A stretch of 62,951 nucleotides of DNA from DAOUMF01 sp034408935 (lineage in GTDB: Bacteria; Chloroflexota; Dehalococcoidia; SM23-28-2; RBG-16-64-32), in NCBI GenBank assembly GCA_034408935.1, contig DAOUMV010000011.1, positions 1-62,951 of the forward strand. The letters are read 5' to 3'. The position numbers and the translations under genes were made by a program. Below, piece by piece: positions 57,102-62,951 of the stretch (the first letter of the stretch is position 1; each line of letters opens with the position of its first letter). Under the pieces are notes generated by a model that searched no databases, was not told where the DNA came from, and saw only the letters and a list, made by a program, of their open reading frames with translations.

Positions 57102-59507
57102 ATGACCACTAAACCGCCCGACGCAGGGGCTCCCGCGAACACTTGGTGCCCGTCCCCTTCGCTCTCGGAGCGGGTGCGGCGCCTGCGGGACGAGTTCTTC
57201 TCGTTTGGAAGCCGCGACTACTTCCGCAACGAGGTTCGCCCATACGGCTCCGGTACCAAGTGGGACGAAGTCTGGTCCCCGTACCACTGGGGGGTCGTGC
57301 CGGAGGGGTACGTCTTCTTCGACAGCTTCCGGGACAGCCTGCTGGCCGCAGCCGAGACTGTTCCCTTGCCTCCCGGCTTCTGGGACGAGCCCCTGCCCGT
57401 GCGCCGCGCCCTCTTCTTCGCGCAGGTGCTCCAGCATCATCTACCAGTGAAGATACTCGACGGCGAGCTCATCGTCGGCTCTTACTTCAACACCGCCCTC
57501 TCCAAGACCCACACCCGCGCGGAAGCGCGGACGTGGCAGCGCAAGGTACGCCGCTGGCTCCGAGACGCGAAGGTGCTAAACGAGCTGGGCGTCGGCAACT
57601 GTGGGGCAATCCCCGGCCACCTCATCCCCAACTACCCGAAGGTGCTTCGCCTCGGCTTCGGGGGCATCGCCGGGGAGCTGGAGGAGATGCGGCGCAAGGA
57701 AACGGATCGCGGCAAGCTGGACTTCCTGCGGGCCCTGATCATCTGCTGCGAGGCGGCAGCGGCCTTTGCGGGCCGCTATGCGGACGAGGCGGAGCGCCTG
57801 GCGGAGGCGACGGCCGATGACGGGCGCCGGGCCGAGCTCATCGAGATCGCGCGTATCTGTCGCAAGGTACCAATGGAACCGCCCGAGACGTTCCACGAGG
57901 CGCTCCAGGCGCTCTGGTTCTCGCACATGCTGGTCATGGTCGCCGAGTCATACCCCGGCCCCGGGGTCTCGCCGGGGCGCGTCGACCAGTACCTCTACCC
58001 CTACTACCAGGGCGACCTTGCAGCGGGGCGGCTCGATCGCGAGAAAGCCCGCGAGCTCCTCCAGTGCCACTTCCTCAAGCACAACTACGCCTACGACTAC
58101 CAGGGTCGCGTGGGCACCAACCAGGGGATCAACTCCGGCTTCGGCCAGCTCATTACGCTAGGTGGCATCGGGCCTGACGGCGAGGATGCCAGCAACGACC
58201 TCACCTGGCTGATGCTGGACGTCATCGAGGACATGAACCTGCTCGAGCCCAAGCCAAACATCCGGCTCCATGAGAAGACGCCTGAGGATCTCCTCCGGCG
58301 CGTGGCCGGGCTGATCGCCCGCGCCCAGGGCTCCCCCTTCCTCATGAACTTCGACGAGGCGTCCATCCGGGGCCTGACGTGGCAGGGGCTCCCCGGCGAC
58401 CTTCTCTGGGACTACGCGCCCGTCGGCTGCCTGGAGAACACGCTGCAGGGCTGCGACCGCTCCGGCACAGTCGACGTCAACCTGAACATCGCCAAGGCCG
58501 TAGAGCTGGCGATGAACGACGGGCTGGAGATGCAGACGGGGCGGCGCTTGGGCCCCCGCACCGGCGACCCCCGTGCGTTCGCGGACTTCTCCGCCTTCTA
58601 CTCCGCCTTCAAGCGACAGCTCAGGGCCCTCCTTGAGCGCATCATCGAATGCAGCAACGAGGCCGACGCCGCCCGCGCGGCCTTCGAGCCGACGCCCTAC
58701 CTAAGCGTGCTGGTGGAGGGCTGCGCCGAGAGCGGTCGCGACGTCACGGCCGGCGGCGCTCGCCACAACTACATCACTGTCGAGGGCATCGCCCTGGCCA
58801 CGGCGGTCGACTCCCTGGCCGCCGTCAAGCGCCTGGTCTACGACGACCGCCGGCTCACTATGGACGAGCTGCTGACCGCACTCCGGGCCAACTTTGACGG
58901 GCACGAGGAGCTGCGGCAGACGCTCGTTCAGAAGGCGCCCAAGTTCGGCACGGATGATCCGGAGGTCGACGAGCTCGCGCGCGAGATCTCCCAGTTCTGG
59001 ACGGAGGAAGCGTTCAAGCACCGCTCCCCGGCTACCGGACGGCGCTACCGCGGCGGATATCTATCGTGGAACTACTGGGTGGCGTACGCTCCCTCCACCG
59101 CCGCCACCCCCGACGGCCGCCGACGGGGGACGTTCCTGTCCAACGGCGTATGCCCGGTCACGGGCTGCGACCGGGAGGGCCCCACCGCCGTGATCACCTC
59201 CGTGGGGCGCCTTGGACTGGAGACGGCGCCCAACGGCGCGTCGCACACCCTGAACCTCAGCCCCTCGCTCCTGCGGGACGAGGAGCACGTCTCCAAGCTG
59301 GCGGCGCTCCTCCGCGCCTACGGGCGCGTTGGCGGGACGGCCCTCCAGGTGAACGTCATCGATCGGGATACGTTGCGAGCCGCCCAGGCCGACCCGGAGA
59401 GCTATCGGAACTTGCTGGTGCGGGTCACAGGGTACAACGCCTATTTCGTGGGCCTTGGACGCGAGATCCAGGAGGAGATCATCGCCCGCGAGGCGACCCA
59501 GGTGTAG
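57102..59507 (+). CDS. Glycyl radical enzyme, unassigned subfamily
   Basis: 801 residues from ATG 57102 (AGGAGA upstream). Full-length PFL-fold glycyl radical enzyme. The thiyl Cys is C443 in APVGCLENTLQG with the partner Glu E445. The glycyl radical site is G777 in LVRVTGYNAYFVGLG near the C-terminus. TPDGRRRGTFLSNGVCPVTG is the family signature between them. A single Cys (GCLE) rules out pyruvate formate-lyase, which has CysCys. GCxE is shared by diol and hydroxyproline dehydratases, choline lyase and arylacetate decarboxylases; no small HpdC-like subunit is nearby. The cluster partners (creatininase fold, PNPOx) match none of the operons I know, so the reaction is unassigned. The radical makes it an anaerobic enzyme. 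Confidence 0.93.
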   Translation: MTTKPPDAGAPANTWCPSPSLSERVRRLRDEFFSFGSRDYFRNEVRPYGSGTKWDEVWSPYHWGVVPEGYVFFDSFRDSLLAAAETVPLPPGFWDEPLPVRRALFFAQVLQHHLPVKILDGELIVGSYFNTALSKTHTRAEARTWQRKVRRWLRDAKVLNELGVGNCGAIPGHLIPNYPKVLRLGFGGIAGELEEMRRKETDRGKLDFLRALIICCEAAAAFAGRYADEAERLAEATADDGRRAELIEIARICRKVPMEPPETFHEALQALWFSHMLVMVAESYPGPGVSPGRVDQYLYPYYQGDLAAGRLDREKARELLQCHFLKHNYAYDYQGRVGTNQGINSGFGQLITLGGIGPDGEDASNDLTWLMLDVIEDMNLLEPKPNIRLHEKTPEDLLRRVAGLIARAQGSPFLMNFDEASIRGLTWQGLPGDLLWDYAPVGCLENTLQGCDRSGTVDVNLNIAKAVELAMNDGLEMQTGRRLGPRTGDPRAFADFSAFYSAFKRQLRALLERIIECSNEADAARAAFEPTPYLSVLVEGCAESGRDVTAGGARHNYITVEGIALATAVDSLAAVKRLVYDDRRLTMDELLTALRANFDGHEELRQTLVQKAPKFGTDDPEVDELAREISQFWTEEAFKHRSPATGRRYRGGYLSWNYWVAYAPSTAATPDGRRRGTFLSNGVCPVTGCDREGPTAVITSVGRLGLETAPNGASHTLNLSPSLLRDEEHVSKLAALLRAYGRVGGTALQVNVIDRDTLRAAQADPESYRNLLVRVTGYNAYFVGLGREIQEEIIAREATQV

Positions 59508-59519
59508 GGGTAGGGCAGG

Positions 59520-60458
59520 ATGACCGGGAGGACCCTTCAATACGCTGATCTCAACGCCCAAGAACTTGTCGACCTCGACGGCGCCCACACCATCGCCCTC
59601 ATGGCGCTGAGCCCCTTGGAAGTTCACGGCCCCCATCTGCCCATCGGCACCGACGCCATCGTCGCCCAGGAGCTCCTGACCCGGCTCCTGGCCCGCCTCG
59701 AGGAGCGCTATCCCGACTACGACCGCCTGGTGCTTCCCACCGTCTACGCCGGCTCCGATACCATCCCCGCACTCGCCTCCGTCGACGTGGACAGCCGGGC
59801 CCTGTACCACCTGCTGGTCGCCACCGGGCGCACTCTCGCCCGGCAGGGGTTCCGCTACCTCGTCGTCACCGATAACCACGGCGGCCCCCGCCATCAGATC
59901 GCCATCGAGAAGGCCGTCCGCAGGGTGTACCGCAAGCATCGGTTCTTCATCGTGGCCCCCTTCCTGAACTTCTACCGCCGCATGGTAGAGCGCGACCCGG
60001 CCCTGCTCAGGGACACGGGCACCGCAGCGGGAAGTTGCGGCGACCTCACCGACGCCCACTCAGGCCAAAACGAGACGTCCATAATGCTCGCCACGGCGCC
60101 CGAGCAGGTGGCCTCCGGGTGGGAATCGCTCGGCCGGGTGACCATCGGCCCACAGTCGCCGGTCTACCGGCTGATCATGACTGCCCGCCCACTGCTGAGT
60201 TGGCTCGGGGCCCACGATCTGGCGGCCGACCTTCCCGCCCTGGCGATGGCCTTGGGCCTCGTCACCGATCGCCGCAAGCCCACCTACGTTGGCGAGCCCC
60301 GACTGGCGACCGCCGAGGCCGGTCACCGCATGCTGGACGCACACGTCGAGGAGGCGCTCACTCAACTGGAGCGCGCCATGAGCGGCCGGCCGCCGTTCTC
60401 CCGGCCGCTGCTGTGGAGCCTGCGTTTCATCGAGGGTAGCGAACGACCATGGCCGTGA
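59520..60458 (+). CDS. Creatininase-family hydrolase
   Basis: 312 residues of the creatininase/MftE fold. Metal-binding motif SPLEVHGPHLPIGTDAIVAQ (E, H, D), the NGHGGN-like TDNHGGPRHQIAIEKAVRRV, and the second-shell HAGExETS-like DAHSGQNETSIMLA are present. The usual Asn-Gly-His reads Asp-Asn-His. Family members open cyclic amides (creatinine, FAPy), act on modified peptides (MftE) or hydrolyse sugar-derived ketones. It lies between the glycyl radical enzyme and its activase, with overlap of 10 bases into the activase gene, so it should act in the same pathway, for example hydrolysing the substrate or product. Confidence 0.87.
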   Translation: MTGRTLQYADLNAQELVDLDGAHTIALMALSPLEVHGPHLPIGTDAIVAQELLTRLLARLEERYPDYDRLVLPTVYAGSDTIPALASVDVDSRALYHLLVATGRTLARQGFRYLVVTDNHGGPRHQIAIEKAVRRVYRKHRFFIVAPFLNFYRRMVERDPALLRDTGTAAGSCGDLTDAHSGQNETSIMLATAPEQVASGWESLGRVTIGPQSPVYRLIMTARPLLSWLGAHDLAADLPALAMALGLVTDRRKPTYVGEPRLATAEAGHRMLDAHVEEALTQLERAMSGRPPFSRPLLWSLRFIEGSERPWP

Positions 60459-61375
60459 CCGGCATCACCTTCAACATCCAGAAGTTCAGCACCGAGGACG
60501 GCCCCGGCATCCGCACCACCGTCTTCATGAAGGGCTGCCCCCTCCGCTGCCGGTGGTGTCACAATCCCGAGGGCCTCTCCCCCGACCCCCAACTCGTCTG
60601 GTACGACGTGCGCTGCATCGGCGCTCGCCGCTGCCTCGACGCCTGCTTCGCCCACGCCCTCGAGCTGACCCCCGACGGCATGCGCATCGACCGCGACCGC
60701 TGCTCCCCCTGCGACCTCTGCGCCGACGCCTGCCCGTCCGGCGCCCTGGAGATCATCGGCCGCCGCTGGACGCCGGAGGAGCTCCTGACGCAGGTAGCCA
60801 AGGACAAGCCCTTCTACGATACCTCCGGCGGCGGCGTTACCGTCTCGGGCGGCGAGCCCGCGATGCAGCCCGATTTCCTCGAGGCGTTCCTCCCCCTCTG
60901 TCACCAGGCCGGTATCGCCACCGCGCTCGACACCTGTGGCCAGGCCGACTGGAACGCTTACGAAAGGCTGCTGCCGCACGTGGATCTAGTCCTGTACGAC
61001 CTCAAGATCTGGGACCGGGACAAGCACCGCGAGGCAACCGGCGTGTACCCTGACCTCATTTTCGCCAACGCGGCGGCAGTCGCGGAGCGCGGCATGCCCA
61101 TGTGGGTGCGCACCCCGATCATCCCCGGCTTCACCGATAGCGAGGAGAACATCAGAGCCCTCGCCGCCTTCATCGGCGAGCGCTTGCCGACCGTCCAGCG
61201 CTGGGACCTCCTCGCCTATTCAAACCTGGGACGGCCCAAGTACCACCGCCTTGATCTCCCCTACCCGCTGGAGGAGGCCAGACCTGAGGCGCGCCATCAG
61301 ATGGAGCGCCTGAGCGCCATCGCCGCCGACAGCGGCGCGCCCACAGTCGCCTGGTCCGGCGCCACATCCGACTGA
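60449..61375 (+). CDS. Glycyl-radical enzyme activating protein (radical SAM)
   Basis: 308 residues. The radical SAM cluster is CPLRCRWCHNPEG (Cx3Cx2C) preceded by EDGPGIRTTVFMKGC. An inserted two-cluster ferredoxin-like segment follows: the second set is complete (CSPCDLCADACP), but the first reads CIGARRCLDAC and lacks the second Cys of CxxC. SAM-binding GGGVTVSGGEPAMQPDF and YDLKIWDRDKHREATG are typical of PFL-type activases. It makes the glycyl radical on G777 of the enzyme two genes upstream. Confidence 0.93.
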   Translation: MAVTGITFNIQKFSTEDGPGIRTTVFMKGCPLRCRWCHNPEGLSPDPQLVWYDVRCIGARRCLDACFAHALELTPDGMRIDRDRCSPCDLCADACPSGALEIIGRRWTPEELLTQVAKDKPFYDTSGGGVTVSGGEPAMQPDFLEAFLPLCHQAGIATALDTCGQADWNAYERLLPHVDLVLYDLKIWDRDKHREATGVYPDLIFANAAAVAERGMPMWVRTPIIPGFTDSEENIRALAAFIGERLPTVQRWDLLAYSNLGRPKYHRLDLPYPLEEARPEARHQMERLSAIAADSGAPTVAWSGATSD

Positions 61376-61379
61376 GGCG

Positions 61380-62228
61380 ATGACCACCTACGTGCCCCAG
61401 GGCAGGCTCAGCGCGGCGGCCATGAAGGCGCTCTCCGGCCCGGTCACCCCGAAGTTCCTCGCCACCCGCGACGCCCAGGGCGTCCCCAACGTCGTGCCCG
61501 TGATCTCGCTGGAAGCTGCCGACGAGCAGACGATCATCTTCGGCGAGATGATGATCTGGAAGACGCGCCGCAACCTGGAGGCGGACCCCCGCGTCGCCAT
61601 CATGGTGCTGTCAGCGGACCTGAGGGCGTGGACGATCAGGGGCCGGTTCGTCGAGTTCCAGCGCGGCGGCGCCTACTATGACCACATCATGGAGAGCGAG
61701 GGCATCCGCTACAACGCCTACACCGGCATCCGCAGCGCCGGCGTCATCCAGGTGCTAGATGTCGCCCGAACCTTCAAGCTGTCGCAGGCCGGCCTGCTCA
61801 TCGACACGGCCCGCAGCCGCTGGCTGGCCCGCCGCCTGTCCCGCAACAGCTCGGAGGGGGGCGCGATGCCTTTTCCGGTGCGCGAGAAGTTCGATCGTCT
61901 GCGGGCGGCGAAGGTGGTCGCCTACCTCGACGCCGGCGGTCACCCCGACTGCCTGCCCGCCTTCCCGCTGGTGTCCGCGGGCCCGGGACGGCTCGTCTGG
62001 GGAGGCCCCGACATCGAACGCCCGACCGACCTCGCGCCCGGATCACCGCTGGCGGCGGCCGTGATCACCCGGGAGCCCGTCGCCTATCAGGTCAAAGGTG
62101 AGTTGGCGGGCTGGCGTCGGAGCCTGGGGCGTAAGCTCGGCGTGATCGACGTGCGAGAGGCGTACAGCGCCAGCCCTCCCCTACCGGGCAAGCGCCTGCC
62201 GGCCGTCGGCAGCCCCTCCGGCGCGTAG
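61380..62228 (+). CDS. PNPOx-fold flavoprotein with two half-domains
   Basis: 282 residues. The N-terminal half (about 1-135) is a split-barrel flavin- or F420-binding domain: KFLATRDAQGVPNVVPVISL, EMMIWKTRRNLEADPRVAIM, and the following strand WTIRGRFVEFQRGG. The second half (about 165-260) again looks split-barrel-like (AAKVVAYLDAGGHPDCLPAF). Such proteins reduce or bind small molecules with FMN, heme or F420. Four bases separate it from the activase stop, so it belongs to the operon, perhaps as a redox partner or to protect the oxygen-sensitive system. Confidence 0.8.
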   Translation: MTTYVPQGRLSAAAMKALSGPVTPKFLATRDAQGVPNVVPVISLEAADEQTIIFGEMMIWKTRRNLEADPRVAIMVLSADLRAWTIRGRFVEFQRGGAYYDHIMESEGIRYNAYTGIRSAGVIQVLDVARTFKLSQAGLLIDTARSRWLARRLSRNSSEGGAMPFPVREKFDRLRAAKVVAYLDAGGHPDCLPAFPLVSAGPGRLVWGGPDIERPTDLAPGSPLAAAVITREPVAYQVKGELAGWRRSLGRKLGVIDVREAYSASPPLPGKRLPAVGSPSGA

Positions 62229-62330
62229 CACGGGCTCTCGGCAACGGCTATCAGCCGCCCTCGCGAGCCGCGCCCTGCACCGTGTGTGGGGGAAGCGCTG
62301 CGAACCCGCGGTCTGCCAGCCTAAACCTGC

Positions 62331-62361
62331 GGCCACCCGCCCCTGTGCTGGGCGGGTGGCC
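62331..62361. terminator. Hairpin between convergent genes
   Basis: Perfect 12-bp stem GGCCACCCGCCC / GGGCGGGTGGCC with a 7-base loop, between the GRE operon and the minus-strand edge gene. There is no T run, but the stem is strong in both directions. The rest of 62229-62395 shows nothing else. Confidence 0.65.
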
Positions 62362-62395
62362 ACGCTCATCAAGCCGTTTGGACGCTACCAGCCAC

Positions 62396-62951
62396 TCATC
62401 CGCATGTCTGACCCCAATAGGCTATGATCCCGATATTGACGTCAATCTGGTCGACGGTTCCGCTCATGTCCAAGTCGTACCGCTGGCGCTCGGGGTAGCC
62501 GGTCACAGTCCCGAAGTGCGGGACGATCATCAGGTAGTCAGAATAGTAGACGATCCCGTCGTTGTTGAAGTCCGGAGGCCAGGCAGCATCATATGGATCA
62601 TCCGAACAGCAGTCGAGCGGGTCCGTCCCAACGTAGTTCTCGACCTCGTCCGTGAACCCGTCGTTGTCGTCATCGAGGTCGCAGGCGTCCCCCAAGCCGT
62701 CGTCGTCGTGGTTATCTTGGCCCTCGTTCCAAACGTCCGGGCAGTTGTCAGCTATGTCGAAGACGCTGTCCGAGTCTGGATCCTCGCAGTGATCCCCCTC
62801 AGGCGTCTCAGGATGTACTCCGTTCGCCTGATCTGCGTTCGCCGTGTCCGGACAGTTGTCAGTGATGTCGTACACCCCGTCCGGCTCTGGATCCTCGCAG
62901 TGATCCCCCGCCACCGTCCCAGGATGTACTTCGTTCTCCTGCCCAGGATTC
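62396..62951 (-). CDS. Ca-binding repeat and dockerin-like protein, 5' end outside window
   Basis: The frame is open from the right edge (reading NPGQENEVHPGTVAGDHCED) to TAG-side end at 62396. It holds thrombospondin type 3-like modules: two copies of a unit with HPGT/ETP, GDHCEDPxxDxV, DITDNCPD, about 37-40 residues apart, then a DxDxDG stretch (NHDDDGLGDACDLDDDNDGF). The C-terminal 60 residues contain two EF-hand-like loops of dockerin type (DFNNDGIVYYSDYLMIV and DLDMSGTVDQIDVNIGI). Secreted or surface calcium-binding protein; the main domain lies outside the window. Confidence 0.8.
   Translation of the reverse strand, partial: NPGQENEVHPGTVAGDHCEDPEPDGVYDITDNCPDTANADQANGVHPETPEGDHCEDPDSDSVFDIADNCPDVWNEGQDNHDDDGLGDACDLDDDNDGFTDEVENYVGTDPLDCCSDDPYDAAWPPDFNNDGIVYYSDYLMIVPHFGTVTGYPERQRYDLDMSGTVDQIDVNIGIIAYWGQTCG

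Noticed and set aside
57102..59507. Pyruvate formate-lyase
   Set aside because: Pyruvate formate-lyase has two adjacent catalytic Cys residues; here there is one, in GCLE, and the length and neighbours also differ.

Overview
The window is about 63 kb of high-GC bacterial chromosome, with genes on both strands and little spacing between them. The gene set and the small dispersed palindromes (including LPAGRQ- and RPELVEG-type insertions inside reading frames) point to a Chloroflexota-like organism, perhaps a Dehalococcoidia relative. That placement is inference; no rRNA or tRNA is present to test it.

Layout. 1-9.9 kb: edge of a Pro/Thr-repeat exported protein, an orphan OmpR-type response regulator, 6-phosphogluconolactonase, a GGQ release-factor-like protein coupled to an isocitrate-lyase-family enzyme, a complete carbohydrate ABC importer (binding protein, two permeases, ATPase) and an MFS transporter. 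10-13.4 kb: three zinc-ribbon proteins and an exported protein. 13.4-24.8 kb: dnaN and a long tetrapyrrole operon on the minus strand, led by a MerR-like regulator: precorrin-2 dehydrogenase, hemA, hemC, a cobA-hemD fusion, hemB and hemL. This operon has collected inserts: a RAYT transposase between two inverted GTAG-hairpin REP copies, a second copy of the hemB 5' end, and four palindromic insertions inside cobA-hemD. 24.8-35.3 kb: UbiB-like kinase, membrane glycosyltransferases, a GGDEF/HD-GYP protein, a nitroreductase-like protein, a two-part phosphatase and tandem cupins. 35.3-43.6 kb: riboflavin genes ribD, ribE, ribBA and ribH, with an OsmC-like gene between ribBA and ribH whose catalytic cysteine codon is an in-frame TGA followed by a SECIS-like hairpin (probable selenoprotein). 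A 1.9-kb insert lies between an intact ribE and a displaced ribE 3' fragment. 43.6-51 kb: dcd, two ECF sigma/anti-sigma-type loci, a SIMPL protein with a decayed duplicate, signal peptidase I and pyrE. 51-62.2 kb: an anaerobic-type catabolic region with an MFS transporter divergent from a type II DMSO-reductase-family molybdoenzyme, a double-cluster Fe-S protein and an enoyl-CoA hydratase-like protein. Next comes a separately promoted operon of glycyl radical enzyme, creatininase-fold hydrolase, glycyl-radical activase and a PNPOx-fold flavoprotein. The right edge cuts a Ca-repeat/dockerin-like surface protein.

The strongest leads are the selenocysteine OsmC gene, the RAYT/REP unit in the heme operon, the palindromic peptide insertions in cobA-hemD, the ribE-flanked insert, and the unassigned glycyl radical/creatininase operon beside a molybdoenzyme with no visible beta or gamma subunit. 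Substrates of the catabolic region cannot be read from the sequence.
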